From positions 496,001 to 560,000 of the forward strand of contig NC_083676.1 of the NCBI RefSeq assembly GCF_030384665.1: DNA of 64,000 nt, given 5' to 3'. Shown piece after piece: positions 29,342 to 39,823 of the stretch. The position numbers were made by a program, and so were the translations under genes. The notes beneath the pieces are model-generated. The model had not been told where the DNA came from. It searched no databases and saw only the letters and a list, made by a program, of their open reading frames with translations. This DNA comes from Lodderomyces elongisporus. Its lineage: Eukaryota > Ascomycota > Pichiomycetes > Serinales > Debaryomycetaceae. Position 1 is the first letter of the stretch, and every line of letters starts with the position of its first letter.

Positions 29342-31621
29342 ATGCTGCAATCAAACCACACCCTTCACTCTGATGCCACAAAATCAACATCTTCTACTTC
29401 AGCAACTACTTCAGCAACTACTTCAGCAACAGGATCAACATCGAAACCAACATCAGTTTCACAATCTGGAACAAAGACACATCTGCAATCACGGCCGCGT
29501 TCCTTTTCTTCCGCTTCCACAAAAAAATACAAGCGATATCAGCCTAGATTTCTACTGAAAAGTGAAGACTCCATTATACCCCTGCTACCGTCATTGTCGA
29601 GCACTGCACAGTTACTGCCGAACCAATCGGGATCAGTTTATTGCATCCCTACAATTGATTCTTTTCGATTAAAGACAATTCTTAGCGAAATTTTGGATGA
29701 AGAAGTGACGCAAACAATTGATGACCTTCTCAATGTCTCAACCCGTTATAAAGATGATCTTCGCCAAGAAGTCAAAATGCAACTAAGCTCGGAGCAACGA
29801 CTTCAACTGAAGAATATTGCGGTTTGTAAATTGACAAAGCAATTGAATCACTCGTTGCACTCTCGAATGAAAAAATTACTGAAATTAGATGGCTCTGAAG
29901 GAAGATTGGAAATTAATGATTTGTTGAATAAAAGCTTGGGCGTAAGCTATCGCATCAAAGAGGTCCTCAAGAGAATAGAAAAAATTGAAAACAAGAACTC
30001 ATTGCAAGGGGAAGGAAACAAACAGGCAACAGCAAATGAAGGAGCTGTAATATCAAAGATAACAAAGAATAAGTATCCTCTCTTATACCTGTTTTTAAGT
30101 AAAGAAAATACAGAGCTATCAATTAATGGGCATGACCAAGCCAATGATATAAATAGTGGTCATGACATGGAAGAAACTGATGAAATGCAAGTTTATATGC
30201 ATGGAGAGCAGCGACGATCATCACCGGAAGCGGAGGATCCACAGAACCCACAGGACCCACAGGACCCACAGAAACCACAGGACCCACAGAAACCACAAAA
30301 ACCACAGGACCCATCATTGGTGCCATCAACAACTATAGACAAAAGTGATACGGAAGCCCCTCTGATTTTCATATATCAGGAAGAACTGTCCCTATCACCA
30401 GACCAGTATAATGTTGAAACTTTTGAAAGGAATATCCCATCATGTTTTCAGTATACCACAGACTCCGTTGGCTCAGCTCTGCCAGAAGAAAACCTGAGCA
30501 TCGAGGATTTTATGATCTCCACAGTTTCAAAGTTTAGAAAGTTTAAAGCTCAAAAGGGTAATGTGGATGGCAATAATAATTATATCAAACAAGACAATAT
30601 AAGCAATCTTACAAGTGCTAAAGGTGCCAAAAGCTCCCCCACAACCCTTGGTCTTCGACGACAAAGCTTGAACAATCCTCTTAATCTACTTCTTAAGCAT
30701 GTACCCAAATCAAATGAAGCAATCGAAACACACAATTTCGCACAAAAGTCATTTGCAACAGCTGTCGAATCTGAAATCAGCTCGAATTATAAAAAGTTTA
30801 GAATTAATGGAGATATACTAAATACGGAATATTTTAGAAAACAGCAAGAAAAACTAGAGGCAGCAACGCACCCAAGACTATCAAATCCGACTCTGAATCA
30901 CGAAACCTCTGACTCTATGATGTCCAATGGAGAAGAAAGAAACGTACTCGGAATCAATGAACTAGACACAGATACATTGTCATCGCCTGGATTTGGATTA
31001 GGATCTGACTCTGATTCAAATTCTGAAATGGAGGAAGACATAATGATTAGGTCTATGTTGGAGGCCAAAAAGAAAAAAGCAACGAGAATACAATCACCTA
31101 CACCTAAACACAAGCCTTCACATCATTGTTTGCAACCAACCAAATCAATTTTAAAAACCAAGCAGGATCCGGTTTTAGCTAAGAAACTTCGAAAATGTCT
31201 TGATGAGGAAGAGCAGGTGCAAAAACAGGAACACAAAAAAGATAAAAAGCTAAAACAGCAAGAACAGCAAGAACAACAAGAACAACAAGAACAACACCGA
31301 AAAGCACGTGAACAGGATTCTAATCAACAACATGTGCTTGTTGAGTTTATTGATAATGATAGAATTGACTTTGATGTGGGCAGCAATGCTACCGTTCAAC
31401 CGCTGAAAGTTACAAATTCAAGAAATACCGAGAATTGGACTGATAATGAGGATCGCGAAAGTAGAATATCAAAAGGTGATAGTATTTTATTCGGACAATG
31501 GGGTACTACTCATGCTCCCACAGATAACAAGGTAAGTCGGTTTACAGTACAAGGCGCTATTTTTGAGGATGATATAGACTCTGTTTCAATATTGAAAAAA
31601 AAACTTGGCGCAGAGAAATAA
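29342..31621 (+). CDS. Unrecognised Ser/Gln-rich protein with conserved-looking helical N-terminal region
   Basis: I do not recognise this 759-residue protein. A Ser/Thr-rich N-terminus (1-55) leads to a basic stretch (KKYKRYQPRFLLK), then a less biased, probably helical segment at about 80-225 (ILSEILDEEVTQTIDDLL; LLNKSLGVSYRIKEVLKRIEKIE). Residues about 297-325 are a tandem PQDPQKPQ repeat. A region at about 390-405 (LSIEDFMISTVSKFRKFKAQKG) also looks structured. The rest is acidic and Ser-rich, with an EQQ repeat near residue 640 (31259-31290), ending in a non-repetitive tail with GQWGTT. No signal peptide or membrane segment. Could be a chromatin, kinetochore or cytoskeletal adaptor, but nothing in the sequence decides it. 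Convergent with LSB5. Confidence 0.75.
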   Translation: MLQSNHTLHSDATKSTSSTSATTSATTSATGSTSKPTSVSQSGTKTHLQSRPRSFSSASTKKYKRYQPRFLLKSEDSIIPLLPSLSSTAQLLPNQSGSVYCIPTIDSFRLKTILSEILDEEVTQTIDDLLNVSTRYKDDLRQEVKMQLSSEQRLQLKNIAVCKLTKQLNHSLHSRMKKLLKLDGSEGRLEINDLLNKSLGVSYRIKEVLKRIEKIENKNSLQGEGNKQATANEGAVISKITKNKYPLLYLFLSKENTELSINGHDQANDINSGHDMEETDEMQVYMHGEQRRSSPEAEDPQNPQDPQDPQKPQDPQKPQKPQDPSLVPSTTIDKSDTEAPLIFIYQEELSLSPDQYNVETFERNIPSCFQYTTDSVGSALPEENLSIEDFMISTVSKFRKFKAQKGNVDGNNNYIKQDNISNLTSAKGAKSSPTTLGLRRQSLNNPLNLLLKHVPKSNEAIETHNFAQKSFATAVESEISSNYKKFRINGDILNTEYFRKQQEKLEAATHPRLSNPTLNHETSDSMMSNGEERNVLGINELDTDTLSSPGFGLGSDSDSNSEMEEDIMIRSMLEAKKKKATRIQSPTPKHKPSHHCLQPTKSILKTKQDPVLAKKLRKCLDEEEQVQKQEHKKDKKLKQQEQQEQQEQQEQHRKAREQDSNQQHVLVEFIDNDRIDFDVGSNATVQPLKVTNSRNTENWTDNEDRESRISKGDSILFGQWGTTHAPTDNKVSRFTVQGAIFEDDIDSVSILKKKLGAEK
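30239..30312. repeat. Coding tandem repeat PQDP/PQKP
   Basis: Eight units of a 9-nt repeat (CCACAGGAC / CCACAGAAA) in the unrecognised 759-residue protein, giving alternating PQD and PQK triplets. Confidence 0.85.
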
Positions 31622-31766
31622 GTTAGAATCAAAAACAATTAGAGAAAGTTAGTTAGTTAGTTAGTAAGTAAGCAAGCTATGGATTGAATCACGGTTCATG
31701 AAAGATTTAGATTGCATGATAATTCTATGTTAAAAATTTCTACTTATGCTCAATTTAGTTGTACTA

Positions 31767-33416
31767 TTATAGAATCTTCTCAACTGCATTTGTATCTCCA
31801 AAGGGATTGCCTTCCAATCCAAACGATTCACTAGTATCAGTCTTGTTGATAGCTGGTCTTTCTTCAAATCCGTGGTCTAAGCCAGAAATTCTATCATTCG
31901 ACAGTTCTTTATTTTGTATCCCAAATGCCAATGCCAGGGGTGCTGTTGGTGGTGGTGGTGGAGGGGCTGCTCTTCTTTTTTCGTCCATGGTTACACTTTG
32001 TAACCTGGCCGCGATCAGGTCTTGGTATTGATCTTCTTCATTAATCGCATTTTTACTTTTTGCTTGCCTTTCTCTGATATCGCCTTCGTCATTTTCCTCT
32101 TCTTCGTCATAACCATAATCATCATCGTCGTCATCGTCATCGTCACTGGAATAATAGCTTTCATCAGATTCGTCCCATTCTTCGTTTGGATCATCGCGTA
32201 TGGTGGCAAAACTGTTTGTAGTATGACCTGTTTTAGCATCGAATTGTTTAAAGCATTCCACAATCTCTTCATTAGCGTAAATCAATCGAGGCAAAAACTT
32301 TTCATCCATCTCATTCACTTCGCTTGACTTGGTCTGCGGGTCACCAGCGCCTACAAATTGAATATATTTCAACAACTTTCGTCTCAAACCTTTCAAGTTA
32401 TCAAAATTGGAATTAATTTTACTATCATCCAATGGTGAAGCGTCGGGTGGAAGTTGAAGTAATTGGTTTTTGAGGTCAACACATGCAATTTGACAATCAT
32501 TGAGCAACGCATTAATCTTAGGAGCTTCTTTCCTATAATTGATTTGAGGTATACCGAATTGCTCATCTGCGTATATTATTCCATTCTTTGACCTTTTCTG
32601 TTTCTTCTTGTACCTTTTGTCTTTCTTTTCTTTCTTATAGTTTGTGCTAGATTTTTTAGTTGCTGAAGAATACGGGGACGAAGTTGTTGGTCTAGGTGGT
32701 GGCACTTTTGGTGATTTAATTGATCTTGAAGAAGACGGCGGTGGAGGAGAGTCTGAATTTCTTGATGCTCTCGAGCTATTCCCATTGATTTTGTGATTGT
32801 CCGCATAAGGATCAACTTCGTCCTGGCTGTCAAATACATCATCATCATCATCATCATTAACAAATTCTTCCCTAGCGCGTCGGCTTTTCGACATGGACGC
32901 TTCACTCTTGGTCTTACTTTTCGGAAGTGCCTTGTATAATTGTTGCATATTCTTGTACCCGTCCAAGTTTTCGAACTCGCTCTTCCAGCCTATTGCCATT
33001 GCAATTACTCTCTTTTGTACTTTCACATCATACCCCAAACCAGTGCCAGTTTTGCCGTGCCCATTAAGTATACCTTTCAAGACATCCAACAATTTATCGT
33101 CCCTTGCTAAAATTGGGCCAATTTTCCGGCCGGAGTTGAGCAAAAGAAGTTCAAGTATATTCAATGCACGAATTTGTTCTTGCGTTGATGATCCGTACTT
33201 GACTTTCTTACGTATTGCCCTTGCAGCCTCGGTTGCACCAGAATTGTGCTGGACTTTAATTAGATCGATTAACGTAGAAAGCTGAAGTTCGAGCGAATTG
33301 TCCTCTCTTTGTCCATCATTGTCACGGAAGTCGTTGTCATCGTTACCATTCAGTTTCACCAATTGATTGATCTTCACAGTAATCGAGGTAAACGGATGCT
33401 CGTTGAATATTGGCAT
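31767..33416 (-). CDS. LSB5: Las17-binding endocytosis/actin adaptor Lsb5 (VHS-GAT)
   Basis: GGA-like adaptor that binds Las17, Sla1, Arf3 and ubiquitin at cortical actin patches. A VHS domain is at about 1-155 (LIDLIKVQHNSGATEAARAIRKKVKYGSS; ALNILELLLLNSG) and a GAT-like helical region at about 290-385 (APKINALLNDCQIACVDLKNQ). A C-terminal NPF motif, residues 537-539, is a ligand for EH domains. At 549 residues it is much longer than S. cerevisiae Lsb5 (354). The extra length is a Ser/Pro/Lys-rich linker and an Asp-rich tract (about 425-450, 32070-32150), plus a poly-Pro stretch (AAPPPPPPTAPLA), which could be an SH3 ligand. Divergent from SUP35. Confidence 0.82.
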   Translation of the reverse strand: MPIFNEHPFTSITVKINQLVKLNGNDDNDFRDNDGQREDNSLELQLSTLIDLIKVQHNSGATEAARAIRKKVKYGSSTQEQIRALNILELLLLNSGRKIGPILARDDKLLDVLKGILNGHGKTGTGLGYDVKVQKRVIAMAIGWKSEFENLDGYKNMQQLYKALPKSKTKSEASMSKSRRAREEFVNDDDDDDVFDSQDEVDPYADNHKINGNSSRASRNSDSPPPPSSSRSIKSPKVPPPRPTTSSPYSSATKKSSTNYKKEKKDKRYKKKQKRSKNGIIYADEQFGIPQINYRKEAPKINALLNDCQIACVDLKNQLLQLPPDASPLDDSKINSNFDNLKGLRRKLLKYIQFVGAGDPQTKSSEVNEMDEKFLPRLIYANEEIVECFKQFDAKTGHTTNSFATIRDDPNEEWDESDESYYSSDDDDDDDDDYGYDEEEENDEGDIRERQAKSKNAINEEDQYQDLIAARLQSVTMDEKRRAAPPPPPPTAPLALAFGIQNKELSNDRISGLDHGFEERPAINKTDTSESFGLEGNPFGDTNAVEKIL

Positions 33417-33710
33417 ATTGGTATTGTGTAGTTCAACAATATACGTGGTAAAACTTAGGTAAAATAGAAAATGAGAAATAAAATAAAGACAAACAAACCA
33501 ACAAATAAATCAAAATTTTAGTATCAAACCCAATTGGACCTAATTTATTGTGGTACGGCTTGGTTTGAATCCAAATTGTCGAGAACTTCTGCAATTGCGC
33601 AACTCTTATCGTGATAAAATTCCCGCAAATCGATAATCGGAGAAAAAACAAAAATTATTTAACGGAGCAACAAACAACCAAAATTAGTGCGTAAATCTCC
33701 TTCTTTAGGA

Positions 33711-33759
33711 GAGGGGGGAGAGAGAGAGAGAGGGAGAGAGAGAGAGAGAGAAAAAAAAA
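33711..33759. repeat. GA/GGGAGA purine repeat
   Basis: Purine-only run of GA dinucleotides interrupted by GGG, in the LSB5-SUP35 promoter region. Confidence 0.8.
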
Positions 33760-33822
33760 GATTGAGTTAGCGAAACACCTCACCAAATTTATGGGGTAAT
33801 TTTCGACGGGGTAAAGAGTTTA

Positions 33823-33830
33823 TCACGTGA
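33823..33830. promoter_or_regulatory. TCACGTGA palindrome (Cbf1-type) before SUP35/LSB5
   Basis: Perfect CACGTG-containing palindrome, followed by CATGTGACAG, about 0.41 kb from LSB5 and 0.79 kb from SUP35. Cbf1-type sites are common in translation-gene promoters of Candida; occupancy is inferred. Confidence 0.35.
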
Positions 33831-34615
33831 CATGTGACAGTGTTATTTGAAACATTAAAAAGTGTAACTAGCATACGAAATTTTTATTTTAAAAACAAAT
33901 GTGTAGGGGTAGATCCATATCCACTGATGAAGTTTATCATTTGGTTTCAGTGGTACTTAGTTTTTTGGCAAATCAATTTTTTTTCTTTCATCGACCAGTG
34001 TTTATGATTATTATTCAATCGAATTTGAAAAAATAAAAACAGAAAAGGATTTTTGAGCTCATTTCCATGCCAAATTTTATTTTTTTTGTCAATTGATTTC
34101 GTAGAGGAAAAAAAAAAATCAAGGGTGAGATGTGTATTGTAAACAACCCTATTTACGAGACGTTTTCAATCAAAACCATCAAAAGACAACTTAGAGCAAA
34201 ATCTTTTGGTTCAATTTCAAGTTTGTCTTTGAAAAAGAGGAGAATTCTTTTAGGAAAAATAGTAATGAATCAGGGCTTAAGTTGAGCTGCTATCAAATTT
34301 CAAATCAAGAATGCTCACTATTACTTGCATCCTGGCGCAGATCACATGACTTATTATTTTTGGACAAAGAATGATGTCAGATTCTCTGTCTAAAATTTTC
34401 ATTTCCCTTTTTTCCTTTTTCTCTTTTCTCTCTCTCTTTTTTTTTTTTTTTTCACTGCTTCATGTTGAGAAGAGACAGCCAAACAATCAATCAATCAATC
34501 AAAAAAAAAAAATTTAGGTAATCACATTCAAATTCGTTTCAAAAAAACAAAAAAATTGACTCGTTATTCAACACACTTTTAAACTCAGAATAGTAGTCAA
34601 TTTTCTTTTGTCAAC

Positions 34616-36904
34616 ATGTCTGAGCAGTACAATCAGGACAAATTGAATCAAGATTTCCAAATTGCATCATTAGGTGGAGATCAGCAATTTTCGCAACAAC
34701 AATCTCAACAGCAGCAACAGCAACAGCAACAGCAAAGTTACTATAACCCAAACCAAGCACAAGCTTTCGTTCCTTCCGGTGGATACCAAGCTTATCAAGC
34801 TTACCAAGGATACCAACAACAACAACCTCAACAATACGGTGGTTACAATCAAGGATATCAACAAAATTACAACAACAACAGCAACAACAACAACAGAGGT
34901 GGTTCCCAACAAAATTACAACAACAGAGGTGGTTATCAGCAAAACTATAACAGCAGAGGTGGCTACCAAGGAGGCTACCAAGGTGGCTATCAAGGAGGCT
35001 ACCAAGGAGGCTATCAAGGGGGCTACCAAGGTCAAGGTCAACAGCAGCAATATGGCGCCTACAACCCTCAAGCACAAACACAAGCTAGTCAGCAGCAACC
35101 CACTGGTATGTCCTTGGCCGATTTTCAAAAGCAGGCTCAAGAGAAACAAGCTTCTTTGAACAAGCCAGTCAAGAAGACACTAAAGTTGGCTCCATCTTCG
35201 GGTATAAAGTTGGCCAATGCTACAAAGAAGGCCGAAACTCCTGCCTCAAAGGAATCTTCTCCAGCTCCAGCAGAATCAACATCTACAAAAGACAAGGAAA
35301 TTAAGGCTGATGCAAATGCAAAGGAGGAAATCAAAGCTGAAACCTCGTCAAAGGTTGAAGAGTCAAAGAAGGAAGAAGGAGAAGCCAAAGCTGAAGCTAA
35401 AGAGGAACCAAAAGAAGAAAAGACCGAGTCAGCTGCTTCTAATTCTGCTTCTACTCCTACCCCCGCTGCAGCAGCAAAGAAAGAAAGCACTCCTACTCCT
35501 GCTGCTCCTGCTGCTGCTGCCGCCGCCGCCAAGTCTACACCAGTTGCCACTTCAGATTCTATTGCTAAAGAGCAAGAAGACGAAGTTGATGAAGAAGTTG
35601 TTAATGATATGTTTGGTGGTAAAGACCACGTTTCCATCATTTTCATGGGTCACGTTGATGCTGGTAAATCCACCATGGGTGGTAACATCTTATATTTGAC
35701 TGGCTCAGTCGATAAGCGTACCGTTGAGAAGTACGAAAGGGAAGCTAAGGATGCTGGTAGACAAGGTTGGTATCTTTCCTGGGTTATGGATACCAACAAG
35801 GAGGAGAGAAATGATGGTAAGACTATTGAAGTTGGTAAAGCTTATTTTGAGACTGACAAGAGAAGATACACCATTTTGGATGCCCCAGGACACAAGATGT
35901 ATGTTTCTGAGATGATTGGTGGTGCATCACAGGCGGATGTTGGTATTTTGGTTATTAGTGCCAGAAAAGGTGAGTATGAGACTGGGTTTGAAAAAGGTGG
36001 TCAGACCAGGGAACACGCATTGTTGGCAAAGACACAAGGTGTGAACAAGATTGTTGTTGTTGTCAACAAGATGGACGATCCAACTGTCAATTGGTCGGAG
36101 GAGAGGTATAATGAATGTACCACCAAGTTGGGTATGTATTTGAAAGGTATTGGATACCAAAAAGAGGATATCATTTATATGCCTGTTTCCGGTTACACTG
36201 GTGCTGGTTTGAAGGATAGAGTAAGTGCCAAGGATTGTCCATGGTATAAAGGTCCAGCATTGTTGGAGTTTTTGGACAATATGGACACATTAAACAGAAA
36301 GATCAATGGTCCATTTATGTTGCCCATCTCCGGTAAGATGAAGGATATGGGTACTGTTGTTGAGGGAAAGATTGAGTCAGGCCATATTAGGAAAGGTGGC
36401 AATTTGTTGTTGATGCCTAATAAAGAATCAGTTGAGGTTTTGACCATTTATAATGAGACAGAGCAAGAAGCCGATGTTGCTTATAGTGGAGAGCAAGTGC
36501 GTATGAAGATCAAGGGTGTTGAGGAAGAGGATTTGCAAGCTGGGTATGTGTTGACCTCACCCAAGAATCCAGTCAAGACTGTTACTAGGTTTGAGGCTCA
36601 AATTGCCATTGTTGAATTGAAATCTATCTTGTCGAATGGATTTACATGTGTTATGCACTTGCATACGGCTATCGAGGAGGTTAAGTTTGTTGAGTTGAAG
36701 CACAAGTTGGAGAAAGGTACAAATAGAAAGTCCAAAAAGCCACCAGCATTCGCCAAGAAGGGTATGAAGATTATAGCTGTTTTGGAGACCAATGAGTCTG
36801 TGTGTGCTGAAACATACAATGATTACCAGCAATTGGGTAGATTCACATTGAGAGACCAAGGTACCACCATTGCTATTGGTAAGATCACCAAACTTTTGAA
36901 GTAA
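34616..36904 (+). CDS. SUP35: Translation release factor eRF3, with Q/N-rich prion-like N domain
   Basis: GTPase that works with Sup45 (eRF1) in stop-codon recognition and peptide release. 762 residues in the N-M-C layout. The N domain (about 1-165) is Q/N/Y/G-rich, with a Gln run at about 29-39, a [10 protein letters not shown] segment, and a GGYQ tandem at about 117-141 equivalent to the prion oligopeptide repeats. The charged M domain (about 170-330) is Lys/Glu- and Ala/Pro-rich with a seven-Ala run. The GTPase carries G1 GHVDAGKST (about 344-352), G3 DAPGH (about 423) and G4 NKMD (about 484), then two beta-barrel domains, ending [16 protein letters not shown]. Convergent with ARG82, as in S. 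cerevisiae. Prion behaviour is inference from composition. Confidence 0.97.
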   Translation: MSEQYNQDKLNQDFQIASLGGDQQFSQQQSQQQQQQQQQQSYYNPNQAQAFVPSGGYQAYQAYQGYQQQQPQQYGGYNQGYQQNYNNNSNNNNRGGSQQNYNNRGGYQQNYNSRGGYQGGYQGGYQGGYQGGYQGGYQGQGQQQQYGAYNPQAQTQASQQQPTGMSLADFQKQAQEKQASLNKPVKKTLKLAPSSGIKLANATKKAETPASKESSPAPAESTSTKDKEIKADANAKEEIKAETSSKVEESKKEEGEAKAEAKEEPKEEKTESAASNSASTPTPAAAAKKESTPTPAAPAAAAAAAKSTPVATSDSIAKEQEDEVDEEVVNDMFGGKDHVSIIFMGHVDAGKSTMGGNILYLTGSVDKRTVEKYEREAKDAGRQGWYLSWVMDTNKEERNDGKTIEVGKAYFETDKRRYTILDAPGHKMYVSEMIGGASQADVGILVISARKGEYETGFEKGGQTREHALLAKTQGVNKIVVVVNKMDDPTVNWSEERYNECTTKLGMYLKGIGYQKEDIIYMPVSGYTGAGLKDRVSAKDCPWYKGPALLEFLDNMDTLNRKINGPFMLPISGKMKDMGTVVEGKIESGHIRKGGNLLLMPNKESVEVLTIYNETEQEADVAYSGEQVRMKIKGVEEEDLQAGYVLTSPKNPVKTVTRFEAQIAIVELKSILSNGFTCVMHLHTAIEEVKFVELKHKLEKGTNRKSKKPPAFAKKGMKIIAVLETNESVCAETYNDYQQLGRFTLRDQGTTIAIGKITKLLK
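34958..35035 (+). repeat. GGYQ coding repeat in SUP35 N domain
   Basis: Tandem 12-nt units GG(C/T)TA(C/T)CAA GGx encoding about six GGYQ repeats, downstream of two longer [13 protein letters not shown] units. Wobble positions vary, so the protein repeat is older than simple slippage or is kept by selection. Confidence 0.85.
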
Positions 36905-36945
36905 GTAGATGGAAATCAAGGTTGTAAACAAGGTTTGTGTTCCTT

Positions 36946-36984
36946 CTCCTCCTCCTTCTTCTTCTTCTTCTTCTTCTTCTTCTT

Positions 36985-37013
<29 letters not shown>
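36946..37013. repeat. TTC microsatellite between SUP35 and ARG82
   Basis: About 20 TTC units in the 3' untranslated region of SUP35, convergent with ARG82. Confidence 0.9.
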
Positions 37014-37015
<2 letters not shown>

Positions 37016-37149
37016 TTTTTTTTCTTCTTTTTCCGACATATAGTATTTAAATGCGTGTATATACGTGTGTTTGAGAAAAATAAAAAAATTCATGCAAAAC
37101 TCTAACTCAACTTTATTTCTAATTGTCTTGTTTTGTTTTTAACTAGTCT

Positions 37150-38373
37150 CTATACATTGTTTTCTGCTAGTTTGGCAAAGATGTCGATGAGATTTTCAAT
37201 TCCGTCGAGTATATTGTCATCGTGACCAGCACCCTCGACAAATTTTGCATGTGCGAAATCTATAATATGCAATCCACTCAATTTTTCGGGGCTCTCATTA
37301 ACCGGGATGAATATTGTATTTACAAGATTGGTTTGTTTTTCTTTTGCTGGTTCTTTCTTTTCGAACTCCTCCTCCTCCTCCTCCTCCTCCTCCTCCTCCT
37401 CTTCTTCATCATCACTGGTTGGGTCAAATTCACAAATCAAGGGATCTGAATTTGCGTATTTTTCCTCATCAACCATCTTTTTCCACACTCTTTTGTCACC
37501 CTCTATAATGAAGAGCAAACTTCCTGAGAATATTCTTACCTCGTAGCTCAATAAGCAATTGTACAAGAGTTGCAATCGTTGGTGAAATCTTTGGATCAAC
37601 CAAGCAGCCTGTGTTGGTGGTATTTTTGAGAAAAATAGTTGTAGTGCATCTTCCACATTGTGTTTGTTTAGTGATCTGCCAAAGTGTTTATTGTACTCGA
37701 GGTAGTTGTGGTGTTCTACAATTATTTCTCCATTAAACGTAATGCATTCTTTGTTCTTTTGCAATACAATGGTGTTTTCATTCATCCCATGAAATAGTTC
37801 CAATTGAGGCTTTAAAGTTTCCTTGCCAATGTATTGTTTCATTCCGCATATTCGAAAGCCCAAGGAGCCACTTGTGGTGGTTTCACTAACCTTTTGTAAT
37901 CGTGCGATTTTTTCTTTTGTTGTTTTCGAGTCATCTGTCAATTTTGAGCCGAGTTTTATGTCCAATATGCTTGGGTGTAGATACTTGTGATACAAGTTTT
38001 GTAGTACAATATATTGTGTTTTTTCTGTATTTGGCTTGACTAAATCTTGTTGATTGTGCAATTGTGAAGATGGTGAGTTTGAAACTGAGGAGTGATGATT
38101 GACTCTAATATCTCCTTCATTCAAGATACCGAGCCAAGCAGGCATCCAATGCGTTATCAAAGCCCCTAGGTCAACTCCTTCTTTTTCCTTTTCTATTTTC
38201 TCCAACTTGTTTAGTCGCTGGTGATCGACTTGGTTGCATTTGGTGTAAAAGTCAAGTTCTTGTTGATTTGTTGGTTTGAAGAATAGTGAGTTCAGCGTCA
38301 TACAGCCATCGTGGCCTGCTGCTTGATGCTCAGAAGGGATTAGAGACGAAATAGATATGTCAAGTGTGTCCAT
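37150..38373 (-). CDS. ARG82: Inositol polyphosphate multikinase Arg82/Ipk2
   Basis: Nuclear kinase turning Ins(1,4,5)P3 into IP4 and IP5, and a structural partner of the Arg80-Mcm1 regulators in S. cerevisiae. 407 residues. The N-terminal HQAAGHDG (16-23), the IPK signature PSILDIKLG (134-142; PxxxDxKxG), GSLLFIIEGD (the SLL motif) and the C-terminal catalytic IDFAHAKF with HDDNILDG are all present. An acidic run (SDDEEEE..., some 15 Glu; 37367-37410) corresponds in place to the Asp-rich tract of S. cerevisiae Arg82 that is needed for its transcriptional role. Convergent neighbour of SUP35, as YDR173C is to YDR172W. Confidence 0.93.
   Translation of the reverse strand: MDTLDISISSLIPSEHQAAGHDGCMTLNSLFFKPTNQQELDFYTKCNQVDHQRLNKLEKIEKEKEGVDLGALITHWMPAWLGILNEGDIRVNHHSSVSNSPSSQLHNQQDLVKPNTEKTQYIVLQNLYHKYLHPSILDIKLGSKLTDDSKTTKEKIARLQKVSETTTSGSLGFRICGMKQYIGKETLKPQLELFHGMNENTIVLQKNKECITFNGEIIVEHHNYLEYNKHFGRSLNKHNVEDALQLFFSKIPPTQAAWLIQRFHQRLQLLYNCLLSYEVRIFSGSLLFIIEGDKRVWKKMVDEEKYANSDPLICEFDPTSDDEEEEEEEEEEEEEEFEKKEPAKEKQTNLVNTIFIPVNESPEKLSGLHIIDFAHAKFVEGAGHDDNILDGIENLIDIFAKLAENNV
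37366..37407. repeat. CTC microsatellite coding poly-Glu in ARG82
   Basis: Run of CTC/TTC units (GAG/GAA on the coding strand) encoding about 15 consecutive Glu. Confidence 0.9.
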
Positions 38374-39823
38374 GAAACTCTTATAAAGGGTGTAGGTGTA
38401 GGTGTAGGTGTGGCTGTGGCTGTGGGGAAAAGAGAAAGAGGGATGATAGGATGGAAATTAGAATTTGGGTATGATCTGTGATGTGTGTGTGATGTGTTTG
38501 CTTTGTGTGTGTGTCTGTCTATTATAAGAGAGGTGTTGAAATGCGGCTCAGAAACATATATTTCTTTTAATTAAAGGAGAAGCAGAGTTAGTAATTGGGT
38601 AAACCAAAATTGACTGTTGTTGTTCTACGACAATGAAACATATGAGAACGCGCTATTTTTTTTTAGTTAGTAGGCTGAGCATCTCTCAGAATACGTTTTG
38701 TGTTCCTCTGTGTTGAGTTTACTATACTGTACTGTAGTATTTAGATGACAAATAACAATAGAATCAGACACGAATAGTAGTTTCAGCTGACACAGCCATA
38801 AAGTTCATTAATATTATTTTTGTCTTTTTTTGTCCATTTGTCTTTCAATTTCAATCAGTCACTGTGATCCTGAGCCTCTTGATGCCACCTTATATATATA
38901 TCTATATATATATATATATATTCTAATAACTTACATAATGTCCCAAAGCCCTATAAAGTATGTCTCTATTATGTTTAGTTCACCAGTTCGCATACTTCGT
39001 ATAATCTACATTTGCACACATACAGAGACATACATTGAGAATTTTGTTTTTTCTTTTTTTTTTCCTTAATAAAAAAATAAAATAAAAATAAAAAAATAAA
39101 AATAAAAAAATACCTCTGCCTCCCTCCCTCCTTCACTTCGCCTTCGTTCCATCGTCTGTTTTTTTTTTTTATTATTATTTTATATTTTATATTTTATTTT
39201 ATTTATATTTATTATCCCTTTTTTGGCACCTTTTTTTTTTTTTTTTAGAGGCAACAAAAGAAAGAGAGAAAAAAAAAAACAACATTTACAATTTCATTTC
39301 CACTAATTTTTTTTTTTTTTTTTCTATTCTGTATTTGTGTTCACTTAGCCGATAGGTTGATACAATTACAATCAACCAGTCAACCCACTTTCACAAACTA
39401 ATCTTGTTTACTCCACCAACTTCACCTACTCACTCACTCAGAACTAGTGAATCAACTCAACTCAACTATTCTTGTTCTTTTTTTCTTCTTTTCACATCAC
39501 AAGGTTTGCTCCCAGGTCTGATATTCTCCTCCAAACATTGTACACCCGCCCACCCAAACTATCAACACCAACAACAGGAGTCAACACCGAGACTTAGGTA
39601 AATAAAAAAAAATAAAGGAAGAAAAAAATAAAAAGTTAAAGAAAAAAAATTTTTTTTTTTTAATATTTTATATAACCGTTGCAAATAACACTACAGTCCT
39701 TATTTCTTATTGCCCACTACTTCATCCTTGCACCATCCAACTTTTCGCATTTATATTTGTATCTGTACTTGTATTTGTACCAGTCTTTGCTAGAGCTATA
39801 GTTTCACACAAATCATCACTGCC
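38374..39823. other. Divergent promoter region of ARG82 and SSO
   Basis: 1.45 kb, no gene recognised. GTGTAG/GTGGCT hexamer repeat (38387-38423), TA run (38890-38921), A/T tracts (39058-39112, 39158-39245, 39307-39323, 39601-39675) and a CTCA/ACTC-rich stretch (39425-39470). The 65-residue frame at 39404-39601 is followed by GGTAAATAA; it is probably leader sequence, not a gene. Confidence 0.5.
38387..38423. repeat. GTGTAG/GTGGCT hexamer repeat
   Basis: About six imperfect hexamers just upstream of the ARG82 start codon. Confidence 0.8.

Larger units (their letters stand above)
33417..34615. other. Divergent promoter region of LSB5 and SUP35
   Basis: No gene seen. GA-repeat (33711-33759), TCACGTGA (33823-33830), long T tract (34433-34453), four CAAT units (34481-34500) and an A tract (34501-34514) close to SUP35. 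Confidence 0.55.
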
